This document shows, piece by piece, positions 54,562-62,844 of a stretch of DNA of 64,000 nucleotides. Below the pieces are notes generated by a model. The model was not told where the DNA came from. It did no database searches and was given only the letters and a program-made list of their open reading frames with translations. Positions within the stretch are counted from its first letter, which is position 1. Every line of letters starts with the position of its first letter. This stretch comes from Streptomyces gelaticus (GTDB taxonomy: Bacteria > Actinomycetota > Actinomycetes > Streptomycetales > Streptomycetaceae). The stretch lies in NCBI RefSeq assembly GCF_014649535.1, contig NZ_BMTF01000018.1:1-64000 (forward strand), given 5' to 3'. The translations under genes and the position numbers were made by a program.

Positions 54562-55755
54562 ATGATCCGTTTCGAGCACGTCACCAAGCGGTACGCGGAC
54601 GGCACCACCGCCGTCGACGGCCTTTCCTTCGAGGTCGCCGAGGGTGAACTGGTCACGCTCGTCGGACCGTCGGGGTGCGGCAAGACGACCACCATGAAGA
54701 TGGTGAACCGACTGATCGAACCGACCGAGGGCCGGATATCCGTCGACGGGGACGACATATCCGCCATCGACCCCGTTCGGCTGCGCCGCCGTATCGGTTA
54801 TGTCATCCAGCAGGTGGGGCTCTTCCCGCACCGCACGATCCTGGAGAACACCGCGACCGTCCCCCATCTCCTGGGCTGGAAAAGGGGAAAGGGCCGCGAA
54901 CGCGCCGCCGAACTCCTCGACCTTGTCGGACTTGACCCTTCCGTTTATGGCGACCGCTATCCGGAACAGCTCTCCGGCGGTCAGCGCCAACGCGTCGGGG
55001 TGGCAAGGGCGCTGGCCGCGGACCCGCCGGTGCTGCTGATGGACGAGCCTTTCGGCGCGGTCGACCCGGTCGTACGGGAGCGGCTGCAGAACGAATTCCT
55101 GAAACTTCAGGAACGGGTCCGCAAAACAGTCCTGTTCGTCACGCACGACATCGAGGAGGCGGTCCGGCTCGGCGACCGGATCGCCGTCTACGGACAGGGC
55201 ACCATCGAGCAGTTCGACTCCCCCGCCACCGTGCTCGGCTCACCCGCCACCCCCTACGTCGCGGATTTCGTCGGCGCCGACCGCGGCCTCAAGCGGCTCT
55301 CCGTGACCCCCATCGAGGAGGGCGACCTCGATCAGCCTCCCGTCGTCCACCTCGACGACCCCCTGGCGCGGGCGACCGAACGGCTGCGGGCCGAGGGCGC
55401 GCGCTGGGCCGTCGTCCTGGACGGCCGGGACAATCTGCACGGCTGGATCCCCGCCGACGCCACCGCCGCCGGGGCCGGGGCCGGGGACACGGTGCGTGCG
55501 CACGCCCGCAGGATGGAGGCGTGGCTGCCCGTCGGCGCCCCGCTCAAGCAGGCATTCGCCACCATGCTCCAGCACGACGCGGGCTGGATCGCCGTCATCG
55601 ACGAGGAGAGCACCGGCCGGTTCCTCGGCGTGCTCACCCCGGCCCGGCTGCACGAGGCGCTGCGCCGCTCGATCGACGCGGACGCCCAGGACGTCCCGCG
55701 CGCCGAGGTGGCGGTCGAGACGGTGGAGAGCGTCGCCAAGACCGCCGCGCGGTGA
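54562..55755 (+). CDS. Quaternary-amine ABC transporter ATP-binding protein with CBS domains
   Basis: A 397-residue ATPase of the OpuCA/OpuAA/ProV type. Walker A GPSGCGKT is at 35-42, the signature LSGGQRQRVGVARAL near 138, Walker B PVLLMDEPFGAVDP, and the switch histidine in VLFVTHDIEEAV. The C-terminal ~130 residues hold a tandem CBS module (VVHLDDPLARATERLR, GAPLKQAFATMLQHDAG), which in OpuA relatives senses ionic strength or c-di-AMP. That makes osmotic gating likely, and it is notable that a c-di-AMP synthase gene lies in this window. The ATG giving MIRFEHV is used; one 12 codons earlier (MSFTEHAP) is possible. Confidence 0.93.
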   Translation: MIRFEHVTKRYADGTTAVDGLSFEVAEGELVTLVGPSGCGKTTTMKMVNRLIEPTEGRISVDGDDISAIDPVRLRRRIGYVIQQVGLFPHRTILENTATVPHLLGWKRGKGRERAAELLDLVGLDPSVYGDRYPEQLSGGQRQRVGVARALAADPPVLLMDEPFGAVDPVVRERLQNEFLKLQERVRKTVLFVTHDIEEAVRLGDRIAVYGQGTIEQFDSPATVLGSPATPYVADFVGADRGLKRLSVTPIEEGDLDQPPVVHLDDPLARATERLRAEGARWAVVLDGRDNLHGWIPADATAAGAGAGDTVRAHARRMEAWLPVGAPLKQAFATMLQHDAGWIAVIDEESTGRFLGVLTPARLHEALRRSIDADAQDVPRAEVAVETVESVAKTAAR

Positions 55756-55815
55756 ACCGGGCGTCCCCGGCGCACCGCGCGGCGGCCCTTGTCGGCTCCC
55801 GCTTCGGCTCCCGCT

Positions 55816-56940
55816 TCAGTTCTCGCTGAGCCGGCTGCTCAGCCAGTCCAGCGCGGACGGGATCTCCCGCCGCCAGGTGTTGAAGTTGTGCCCGCCGCTG
55901 TCGAGCACGATCGACGAGACCTGGGCGGGCGGCTTCACCTTGGAGATGAACTGCCGCGTGGTGCGGTAGTTCCCCTCGCCGTGCCGGGAGGTCGTGACGA
56001 GGAAGGACGAGTCGGGATGCTTCGGCATGTGGTCCAGACTCCACATCAGATCGGCGCGGTCACGCGCGCTCTGGTCGCCGTGGAAGAGATCCCCGGTCGT
56101 CGGGTCCTCGGCCGCCTTGTAGTACGCGGAGAGCCCGACGCTCGCCGCGAACCGGTCCGGGTGGTGGAGCCCGATCTTCAGCGCGCAGTACCCCCCGGTC
56201 GAGTTGCCGATGATGCCCCAGTTGCGGGCCAGCGTGCCGACCCGGTACGACTCCGAGATCACCCGCGGCAGATCCTTCGCGAGGTACGTCTCGGTCTGCG
56301 GCCCTCCCTTTATGTCCACGCACTCGGTGTCCCGCGGCGGCGCGACCGTCGGCCGCAGCATCACCAGGATCATCGGCTGGGCCCGGCCCGCCTTCACCCG
56401 TTCGTGCGCAGTCCGCGGGTACCCGAGGCTCTTCACAAGGTTCTCCGAGACGCCCGGGTAGCCGGTGAGCACGACGACCGCGGGGAACTTGCGGCGGGCG
56501 AAGGCCGGCTGGAAGTACTCGGGCGGCAGATACACATACGCCGAGCTCTCGATCTTCGACTGCCGGCCGGCGATCACGACCTTGTCGATCCGCCCGGCCA
56601 TCGTGGGCCGCGAACCGCCCGGCACGTCCGGCCGCTGGACCCCGACCCGGACGATGTTCTTGGAGGCCGCCGTCCCGTCCGCGTGGTCCGTGACCACACC
56701 CAGATCCTGCTTCTGGCCGAACAGGTCGGCCCACGAGCCGTAGAAGAGGAAGGAATTGTTCGCCACCAGGCCCACCGTGACGAAAATCGTCACCTGGGTC
56801 ACCAGCAGCAGACCGACCCTGCCGAGCACGGCGGACACGCTGCGACGGGCCAGCCGGGGCCAGAGCCAGATCGTTGCGGCGAAGAACACCACGGCCAGCA
56901 CAATGGCCAGACCCAGAAATGTCCTACTGGTAAGACCCAT
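55816..56940 (-). CDS. Membrane-bound esterase-D-type alpha/beta hydrolase
   Basis: A 374-residue protein with two N-terminal transmembrane helices (about 5-26 and 41-60) and an external alpha/beta-hydrolase domain (about 115-372) of the esterase-D/antigen-85 type. The nucleophile is S247 in IGNSTGGYCALK, and H351 in DSGGHNFNTWRREI is the probable catalytic histidine. Cysteines C207 and C252 could pair outside the cell. Antigen-85 relatives are mycolyltransferases; Streptomyces lacks mycolates, so an esterase or acyltransferase acting on envelope lipids is more likely. It is divergent from an MprF-like gene, hinting at a shared role in envelope modification. Confidence 0.87.
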   Translation of the reverse strand: MGLTSRTFLGLAIVLAVVFFAATIWLWPRLARRSVSAVLGRVGLLLVTQVTIFVTVGLVANNSFLFYGSWADLFGQKQDLGVVTDHADGTAASKNIVRVGVQRPDVPGGSRPTMAGRIDKVVIAGRQSKIESSAYVYLPPEYFQPAFARRKFPAVVVLTGYPGVSENLVKSLGYPRTAHERVKAGRAQPMILVMLRPTVAPPRDTECVDIKGGPQTETYLAKDLPRVISESYRVGTLARNWGIIGNSTGGYCALKIGLHHPDRFAASVGLSAYYKAAEDPTTGDLFHGDQSARDRADLMWSLDHMPKHPDSSFLVTTSRHGEGNYRTTRQFISKVKPPAQVSSIVLDSGGHNFNTWRREIPSALDWLSSRLSEN

Positions 56941-57078
56941 GGGGTTGAGCTTTCTTGTCTGGAAATTTCCGACTGTCGGGTGAACCCGCAGCCCGGAAGC
57001 CTCGTCCTACAGGTCGCACATCGTCCGGAGGGCTACGACCGAAGGACTCAAGAATCTCTCGCGGAACCACGGGAAACG

Positions 57079-58920
57079 ATGTCTGTCACGCTAGATGGGG
57101 ATAAGTCGGTATCGGTTCCGAGCCACGTACGCAAGTTCGTACGAGGCCCGCGCCCCGAAACCGTACCGACGCTGGTCGGTACCGCCTGCGCCGCCGTCGG
57201 CCTGATCGATGTCGCCGCCGGCGTCTTCCCGCGCTTCCGGTACAGCCGGATGCACACGCTCGCCGAAGTACTGCCCGGCGCCCTCGGACCGTTCGCCGCC
57301 GCACTCTCGCTGAGCGCGGGCGTCCTGCTGCTGCTGCTCGCCCACGGCCTCAAGCGGCGCAAGCGGCGGGCCTGGCGCGCCGCCGTCCTGCTGCTGCCGG
57401 CCGGTGCGCTGGCCCAGTTCGCCTACCGGCACTCGGTCATCGGCACGCTCGTCTCGCTGGCGCTCTGCCTGCTGCTGGTCCGTCACCGCGGCGAGTTCGC
57501 CGCGCTCCCCGACCCCCGGAGCCGCTGGCGGGCCCTGGCCAACTTCGTCCTCCTCGGCGCGGGTTCGCTGGCCCTCGGCCTGGTCATCGTCAGCGCGCAC
57601 CCCGGCCGGGTCGTGGGAAACCCCAGCGTCGCCGACCGGCTCCAGCACGTGCTGTACGGAATGCTCGGCTTCGAGGGGCCCGTCGAGTACGCCGGCGACA
57701 CCTCCTGGACGGTGGCGTACTCCCTCGGCTCCCTCGGCCTGCTGACCGCCGTCACCACCATCTACCTCGCCTTCCGCCCCGAGCACCCGGCCGCCCGCCT
57801 CACCGAGGACGACGAGGCCCGGCTGCGTGCCCTGCTGGAGAAACACGGCGGCCGCGACTCGCTCGGCCACTTCGCGCTCCGCCGCGACAAGGGAGTCGTC
57901 TTCTCCCCCAGCGGCAAGGCCGCCGTCTGCTATCGGGTCGTGTCGGGGGTGATGCTGGCCAGCGGCGACCCGATCGGCGACGTGGAGGCCTGGCCCGGCG
58001 CCATCGAACGGTTCATGGACGAGGCCAAGGCCCACTCCTGGACCCCGGCCGTGATGGGCTGCAGCGAGACCGGCGGCGAGGTCTGGACCCGCGAGACCGG
58101 ACTCGACGCCCTGGAGCTCGGCGACGAGGCGGTGGTGGATGTCGCGGATTTCTCGCTCGCCGGGCGCGCGATGCGCAACGTACGCCAGATGGTGAAGCGC
58201 ATTGAACGGCTCGGCTACGAGACCCGGGTCCGGCGCGTGAGCGACATCGGCGAGGCCGAACTGGCCCGCATCCGGCACGCCGCCGCCGACTGGCGCGGCA
58301 CCGACAACGAGCGCGGCTTCTCCATGGCGCTCGGCCGGATCGGCGACCCGGCCGACGGCGACTGCGTCATCGCCACCGCGCACAAGGCCGACGAACACAC
58401 CGCGGACTCCCCCTACGGCGACCTGAAGGCCGTACTCCACTTCGTCCCGTGGGGCCACGACGGCATGTCGCTCGACCTGATGCGCCGCGACCGCTCGGCC
58501 GACCCCGGCATGAACGAGCTGCTGATCGTCGCCGCCCTCCAGGCCTCCTCCCGGCTGGAGGTCCGGCGTGTCTCGCTGAACTTCGCGATGTTCCGCTCGG
58601 CGCTCGCCCGGGGCGAGAAACTGGGCGCGGGTCCGGTGCTGCGGACCTGGCGCGGGCTGCTGGTCTTCCTCTCCCGCTGGTTCCAGATCGAGTCGCTGTA
58701 CAAGTTCAACGCCAAGTTCCGACCCCGCTGGGAACCCCGCTTCGTGGTCTACCGCGCCGCCCGCGACCTGCCCCGCATCTCCCTGGCGGCCATGCAGGCG
58801 GAAGGCTTCGTGAACCTCGCCCTCCCCCGCCCCTTCGCCCGCCGCTTCCCGGCCCCCCTGCCCCGCCCCTGCGCCCACACCCCGGCACCCGGCCAGGAGC
58901 AGCACGCCCGCGCTGCGTAG
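57079..58920 (+). CDS. MprF-like phosphatidylglycerol lysyltransferase-domain membrane protein
   Basis: A 613-residue protein. The N-terminal 240 residues hold about six transmembrane helices, fewer than the 14 of full MprF. The C-terminal part (about 260-590) is the DUF2156/LPG synthase catalytic domain, two GNAT-like folds, with GKAAVCYRVVSGVMLASGDP, MGCSETGGEVWTRETGLDAL, EAVVDVADFSLAGRAMRNVR and the conserved FRPRWEPRFVVYRAARDLPR near the end. Such enzymes move lysine or alanine from tRNA to phosphatidylglycerol, lowering membrane charge and giving resistance to cationic peptides. ATG start (MSVTLDGD). It is divergent from a membrane esterase. Confidence 0.9.
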   Translation: MSVTLDGDKSVSVPSHVRKFVRGPRPETVPTLVGTACAAVGLIDVAAGVFPRFRYSRMHTLAEVLPGALGPFAAALSLSAGVLLLLLAHGLKRRKRRAWRAAVLLLPAGALAQFAYRHSVIGTLVSLALCLLLVRHRGEFAALPDPRSRWRALANFVLLGAGSLALGLVIVSAHPGRVVGNPSVADRLQHVLYGMLGFEGPVEYAGDTSWTVAYSLGSLGLLTAVTTIYLAFRPEHPAARLTEDDEARLRALLEKHGGRDSLGHFALRRDKGVVFSPSGKAAVCYRVVSGVMLASGDPIGDVEAWPGAIERFMDEAKAHSWTPAVMGCSETGGEVWTRETGLDALELGDEAVVDVADFSLAGRAMRNVRQMVKRIERLGYETRVRRVSDIGEAELARIRHAAADWRGTDNERGFSMALGRIGDPADGDCVIATAHKADEHTADSPYGDLKAVLHFVPWGHDGMSLDLMRRDRSADPGMNELLIVAALQASSRLEVRRVSLNFAMFRSALARGEKLGAGPVLRTWRGLLVFLSRWFQIESLYKFNAKFRPRWEPRFVVYRAARDLPRISLAAMQAEGFVNLALPRPFARRFPAPLPRPCAHTPAPGQEQHARAA

Positions 58921-58951
58921 CGCCGCGCCGTACGGGGCCTACGCTGGTCGC

Positions 58952-59812
58952 ATGAGTACGTTGCGTGGACGAGGCACGGTCCAGGGCCTGCCGGAGTGGG
59001 ACCGCTGCGCGGTCATGGGTGTCGTGAACGTGACCCCGGACTCCTTCTCCGACGGGGGCCGCTGGTTCGACACCACGGCCGCGGTCAAACACGGCCTCGA
59101 CCTGGTCGCCGAGGGCGCCGACCTGATCGACGTCGGCGGCGAGTCGACCCGCCCCGGCGCCAGCCGGGTGGACGCCTCGGAGGAGCTGCGGCGCGTGATC
59201 CCGGTGGTCAGGGGCCTGGCCTCCGAAGGGGTCACGGTCTCCGTGGACACCATGCGGGCCCGGGTCGCCGAGGACGCGGTCGCGGCCGGGGCCGCCCTGG
59301 TCAACGATGTGAGCGGCGGCCTCGCCGACCCCGACATGATCCGGGTCGTCGCCGCGGCCGGCGTCCCCTTCGTCGTGATGCACTGGCGCGGCTTCAGCGA
59401 GTCCATGAACAGCCGGGCGGTCTACGAGGACGTCGTCGCCGAGGTCGTCACCGAGCTGCGGGAACGGATGGACGCCGTGGTCGCGGGCGGTGTCGCCCCG
59501 GAACGGATCGTGATCGACCCCGGTCTCGGCTTCGCCAAGGACGCCTGCCACGACCTCGCCCTGGTCGCCCACCTCGACGAGCTCCGTGCCCTGGGCCGGC
59601 CGCTGCTGGTCGCCGCCTCCCGCAAGCGCTTCCTCGGCCATGTGCTGGCCGGCGAGGGCGCCGCACCGCCGCCCGCCCGCGAACGCGACGCCGCCACCGC
59701 GGCGATCTCCGCGCTCTCCGCCCACGCCGGCGCCTGGGCCGTCCGGGTCCACGAGGTACGGGCCACCGCCGACGCCGTACGGGTCACCCGCGCCGTCGAG
59801 GGAGCCGCGTGA
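58952..59812 (+). CDS. folP: Dihydropteroate synthase
   Basis: Condenses p-aminobenzoate with hydroxymethyl-dihydropterin pyrophosphate; the sulphonamide target. At 286 residues it is normal for the family. Signatures: MGVVNVTPDSFSDGG (22-36), LIDVGGESTRPGA, VSVDTMRARVAEDAV, VNDVSGGLADPDM, DPGLGFAKDACHD and the late SRKRFLG. A second DHPS-like gene in actinobacteria (folP2) is inactive; the SRKRF and VTPDSFSDGG motifs are intact here, so this is the active type. A TACGCT element exactly six bases before the ATG with no ribosome binding site marks a leaderless start. First gene of folP-NTF2-folB-folK. Confidence 0.96.
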   Translation: MSTLRGRGTVQGLPEWDRCAVMGVVNVTPDSFSDGGRWFDTTAAVKHGLDLVAEGADLIDVGGESTRPGASRVDASEELRRVIPVVRGLASEGVTVSVDTMRARVAEDAVAAGAALVNDVSGGLADPDMIRVVAAAGVPFVVMHWRGFSESMNSRAVYEDVVAEVVTELRERMDAVVAGGVAPERIVIDPGLGFAKDACHDLALVAHLDELRALGRPLLVAASRKRFLGHVLAGEGAAPPPARERDAATAAISALSAHAGAWAVRVHEVRATADAVRVTRAVEGAA

Positions 59813-60291
59813 CCGGGCCCCGCGACGAGCACGCGGAGGCGGCCGCCGACATCGCGGCCGTCGAACAGGCCAACACCGCCTTCTACGAAGCGATGGAGCG
59901 CGGCGACTTCGAGGAGCTCTCCGGGCTCTGGCTGCCCGGCGAGGACCTCACCGTCTCCTGCGTCCACCCGGGCTGGCCGGTGCTGACCGGCCGCGGCGAG
60001 GTGCTGCGCAGCTACGCGCTGATCATGGCCAACACCGAGTACATCCAGTTCTTCCTGACCGACGTCAGGGTCGCGATGACCGGCGACACCGCCCTGGTGA
60101 CCTGCACGGAGAACATCCTCAGCGGCGGCCCCGCGGAGGACGGCAACGCGCTCGGGCCGCTGGTCGGCCAGCTCGTCGTGGCCACCAATGTGTTCCGGCG
60201 CACACCGGACGGCTGGAAACTCTGGTCCCACCACGGCTCGCCCGTACTGACCGAAACCGGCGAGGAAGAGGACGAGGAGACGCCCTCCTGA
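59809..60291 (+). CDS. NTF2-like (SnoaL-like) protein in the folate operon
   Basis: A 160-residue protein with the NTF2-like cone fold pattern: IAAVEQANTAFYEAMERGDF, LSGLWLPGEDLTVSCVHPGW, LTGRGEVLRSYALIM, VTCTENIL and FRRTPDGWKLWSHHGSPV. The family covers scaffold, isomerase and hydrolase functions; no specific catalytic set stands out. Its GTG start overlaps the folP stop by four bases (GTGA), so it is translated with FolP. An unassigned role in folate metabolism is possible. The C-terminal ten residues are acidic. Confidence 0.88.
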   Translation: MTGPRDEHAEAAADIAAVEQANTAFYEAMERGDFEELSGLWLPGEDLTVSCVHPGWPVLTGRGEVLRSYALIMANTEYIQFFLTDVRVAMTGDTALVTCTENILSGGPAEDGNALGPLVGQLVVATNVFRRTPDGWKLWSHHGSPVLTETGEEEDEETPS

Positions 60292-60311
60292 CCCGGTGGT
60301 CGAGTGGCTGC

Positions 60312-60412
60312 ACCCCCGAAAGGGGGTTGGATCCGGGAAGTGTGGGTATACGCGGCTACCAGTCCCGTGAGGCCGCGTACACGGCCCCCACGGGGGAGCA
60401 CTGTCGGTGCTC
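60312..60412 (+). promoter_or_regulatory. Hairpins in the folB upstream region
   Basis: Between the NTF2-like gene and folB (203 bp) two hairpins form: ACCCCC-GAAA-GGGGGT (60312-60327, GNRA loop) and GAGCAC-TGTCG-GTGCTC (60396-60412). TATACG at 60347 may be a -10. folB-folK may thus have its own promoter and leader. No folate riboswitch was recognised. Confidence 0.35.
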
Positions 60413-60494
60413 GCAGGTAAATTCGAAAGAGAGCACCTTGCCGTCCGCACGCGGCCCCGTGTCTCTACGCCCAACGACAGCAGGAGTGATTCGC

Positions 60495-60854
60495 GTGGAT
60501 CGTGTCGCGCTGCGCGGCCTCAAGGCCCGTGGACACCATGGCGTCTTCCCCAGGGAACGGGAAGAGGGCCAGACGTTCATCGTGGACCTGGTGCTCGGCC
60601 TCGACACCCGCCCCGCGGCGGCCGCCGACGACCTGACGAAGACCGTGCACTACGGCATCGTCGCGGAGGAGGTCGTCGACGTGGTGCAGGGTGAACCCGT
60701 CGATCTGATCGAAACGCTCGCGGAGCGCATCGCCCAGAAGTGCCTCAAGCACGAAGGAGTCGAGGAGGTGGAGGTCGTGGTGCACAAGCCGGATGCGCCG
60801 ATCACCGTCCCCTTCGACGATGTGACCATCACCATCACCCGGAGCCGAGTATGA
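60495..60854 (+). CDS. folB: Dihydroneopterin aldolase
   Basis: Cleaves 7,8-dihydroneopterin to 6-hydroxymethyl-dihydropterin and glycolaldehyde. The 119-residue length is typical. The family core is DRVALRGLKARGHHGVFPRE with the glutamate/His substrate pocket, then GQTFIVDLVLGLD, TVHYGIVAEEVVDVV, LIETLAERIAQ (with the conserved glutamate) and the catalytic lysine in VVHKPDAPI. The GTG start has AGGAG eight bases upstream. Its stop overlaps the folK start by four bases (ATGA). Confidence 0.95.
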   Translation: MDRVALRGLKARGHHGVFPREREEGQTFIVDLVLGLDTRPAAAADDLTKTVHYGIVAEEVVDVVQGEPVDLIETLAERIAQKCLKHEGVEEVEVVVHKPDAPITVPFDDVTITITRSRV

Positions 60855-61462
60855 CTGCGTTTTCCACCGACGGGCAGAGCGACCCGACCGTACAGCCGGT
60901 GCCCGCCTCCGTGGTCGAGCAGGTGGACGCGGCGGACAGCACCCTCTCCAACCCCAAGCGTGCCGTGATCTCCCTGGGCTCCAGCCTCGGCAACCGCCTG
61001 GAGACCCTCCAGGGTGCCATCGACGCCCTGGAGGACACCCCCGGCCTGCGGGTCAAGGCCGTCTCCCCGGTGTACGAGACGGAGCCCTGGGGCGTCGCCC
61101 CCGGCTCCCAGCCCTCGTACTTCAACGCGGTGATCGTCGTGAAGACGACGCTCCCCCCGTCCTCCCTCCTGGAGCGCGGCCAGGCCATCGAGGAGGCCTT
61201 CGACCGGGTCCGCGAGGAGCGCTGGGGGCCGCGCACGATCGACGTCGACATCGTGGCGTACGCGGACGTCGTCTCCGACGACCCGGTGCTCACCCTCCCC
61301 CACCCCAGGGCCCATGAGCGGGCTTTCGTCCTCGCCCCGTGGCACGACATCGACGCCGATGCCGAGCTGCCCGGCGCCGGACCCGTGGCGGAGCTGCTGG
61401 CCGAGGTCGGCCGGGACGGCGTACTGCCCCGGGCCGATCTGGAACTCCGTCTGCCCGAGTAG
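60851..61462 (+). CDS. folK: 6-hydroxymethyl-7,8-dihydropterin pyrophosphokinase
   Basis: Transfers pyrophosphate from ATP to hydroxymethyl-dihydropterin, supplying FolP. The 203-residue protein has a ~38-residue N-terminal extension before the fold. Signatures are ISLGSSLGNRLETLQGAIDAL, VYETEPWGVAPGSQPSYFNA, the HPPK box ERWGPRTIDVDIVAY (with the two metal-binding aspartates) and LPHPRAHERAFVLAPW. It is co-translated with FolB through a 4-bp overlap. Confidence 0.95.
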   Translation: MTAFSTDGQSDPTVQPVPASVVEQVDAADSTLSNPKRAVISLGSSLGNRLETLQGAIDALEDTPGLRVKAVSPVYETEPWGVAPGSQPSYFNAVIVVKTTLPPSSLLERGQAIEEAFDRVREERWGPRTIDVDIVAYADVVSDDPVLTLPHPRAHERAFVLAPWHDIDADAELPGAGPVAELLAEVGRDGVLPRADLELRLPE

Positions 61463-61561
61463 TCGTTAGGCTCAACGGAAACGGATCACCGGCGCCGCGG
61501 TTTCCCGGCGACGGCGACCGCAGGCGACACGGACCACTGGCGGCGAAGGGCGGACCACTCG

Positions 61562-62044
61562 GTGAAGCAACTCAGGCTCGGGGTACTGGCCGGCCTCTTC
61601 GCCGCGGCCGGGGTGCTCTCCTGGGGCGGCGCCCGCCTCTGGGACTCCCTGGGCAGCCTGCCGAGCGTTCCCCTCGCCGCGCCGATCGTGCTCGCGGTGA
61701 TCGCCGTCATCCTGCTGGCGACGGCGCTCTCCATCCGTTCCCGGCTGCGCGCCCAGCGCGAGCGCCGACCGGGGGCCAAGGGCGTCGAGCCGCTGCTGGC
61801 GGCCCGAGCGGTCGTCTTCGGCCAGGCCAGCGCCCTGGTCGTCTCCCTGGTCTCCGGCATGTACGGCGGCATCGGCGTCTTCCTGCTCGGCTCCCTGGAC
61901 GTCCCGGCCCGCCGCGACCAGGCGATCTACGCGGGCTTCGCGGTCCTGGCCGGCATCGCGGTGATCGCCGCGGCCCTCTGGCTGGAGCGCATCTGCAAGC
62001 TCCCGGAGGACGAGGACAACGACAAGAGCTCGGCGGCCGCGTAG
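61562..62044 (+). CDS. DUF3180 family membrane protein
   Basis: A 160-residue actinobacterial protein with four predicted helices at about 6-26, 38-57, 86-111 and 121-141, and an acidic C-terminal tail. DUF3180 genes recur next to folK in actinobacteria, but their function is unknown to me. The start is a GTG with GAAGG about ten bases upstream. It ends just before the convergent folE and is 99 bp from folK, probably on the same transcript. Confidence 0.88.
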   Translation: MKQLRLGVLAGLFAAAGVLSWGGARLWDSLGSLPSVPLAAPIVLAVIAVILLATALSIRSRLRAQRERRPGAKGVEPLLAARAVVFGQASALVVSLVSGMYGGIGVFLLGSLDVPARRDQAIYAGFAVLAGIAVIAAALWLERICKLPEDEDNDKSSAAA

Positions 62045-62085
62045 GGCCACCGAGCTCTTCTCGCGCGCTGCGGGCAGGAGTTCCC

Positions 62086-62691
62086 TCAGCCCGCCATGAT
62101 CAGGCTCATGGCCTCGGCGCGCGTCGCGGGGTCGCGGAGCTGTCCGCGTACCGCCGAGGTCAGCGTCTTCGCCCCGGGCTTGCGGATGCCGCGCATCGAC
62201 ATGCACATGTGCTCGCACTCGACGACGACGACGACCCCGCGCGGCTCCAGGATCTCCATCAGGGACTCGGCGATCTGCGTGGTGAGCCGCTCCTGGACCT
62301 GCGGGCGCCGGGCGTAGACATCGACAAGCCGGGCCAGCTTGGACAGACCGGTGATCTTTCCGCTGGTGGCCGGGATGTACCCGACATGCGCGACGCCCCG
62401 GAACGGCACCAGGTGGTGTTCACAGGTACTGAACACTTCGATGTCCTTGACCAGCACCATCTCGTCGTGCCCGAGGTCGAACGTGGTCGTCAGGACGTCT
62501 TCGGGCTCCTGGTGGAGGCCCGCGAATATCTCCTTGTACGCCCGTGCCACCCGCCCCGGCGTCTCGCGCAGTCCCTCGCGGTCCGGGTCCTCGCCCACCG
62601 CGATCAGAAGCTCGCGTACGGCGGCCTCGGCCCGCTTCTCGTCGAACTCGCCGATCGGACCCTGGCCGTCCAGCGTCACCGGGTCGGTCAT
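62086..62691 (-). CDS. folE: GTP cyclohydrolase I
   Basis: First step of folate synthesis: GTP to 7,8-dihydroneopterin triphosphate. The 201-residue protein has the zinc ligands C90 and H93 region in FSTCEHHLVPFRG and the third cysteine in VVVECEHMCMSMRG; EELLTTTFDLGHDEMV-like and SGKITGLSKLARLVD segments are typical. The ATG giving MTDPVTL is chosen. It is on the same strand as ftsH, separated by a strong intrinsic terminator, and converges on folP-folK, so the folate genes form one locus but two transcripts. Confidence 0.96.
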   Translation of the reverse strand: MTDPVTLDGQGPIGEFDEKRAEAAVRELLIAVGEDPDREGLRETPGRVARAYKEIFAGLHQEPEDVLTTTFDLGHDEMVLVKDIEVFSTCEHHLVPFRGVAHVGYIPATSGKITGLSKLARLVDVYARRPQVQERLTTQIAESLMEILEPRGVVVVVECEHMCMSMRGIRKPGAKTLTSAVRGQLRDPATRAEAMSLIMAG

Positions 62692-62748
62692 CTGTGCCTC
62701 GTTCCTCTGAGCTGTCACCCGCGCATGTCTCCGCACGGACGTACGGAA

Positions 62749-62790
62749 AAGCCGCGCCCCCACAGGCTAGAACCTGTGGGGCCGCGGCTT
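62749..62790 (-). terminator. Intrinsic terminator between ftsH and folE
   Basis: GCCGCG-C-CCCCACAGG pairs with CCTGTGGGG-C-CGCGGC around a CTAGAA loop; one C-C mismatch breaks a 17-bp stem. On the minus strand a TTTTCC run follows, so it terminates ftsH. folE must then have its own promoter in the ~60 bp below it. Confidence 0.88.
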
Positions 62791-62844
62791 CCATTCCGGG
62801 CCCGGTGCGACTCCCGTGAAAGGGGCCACACCGGGAACAGGGCC

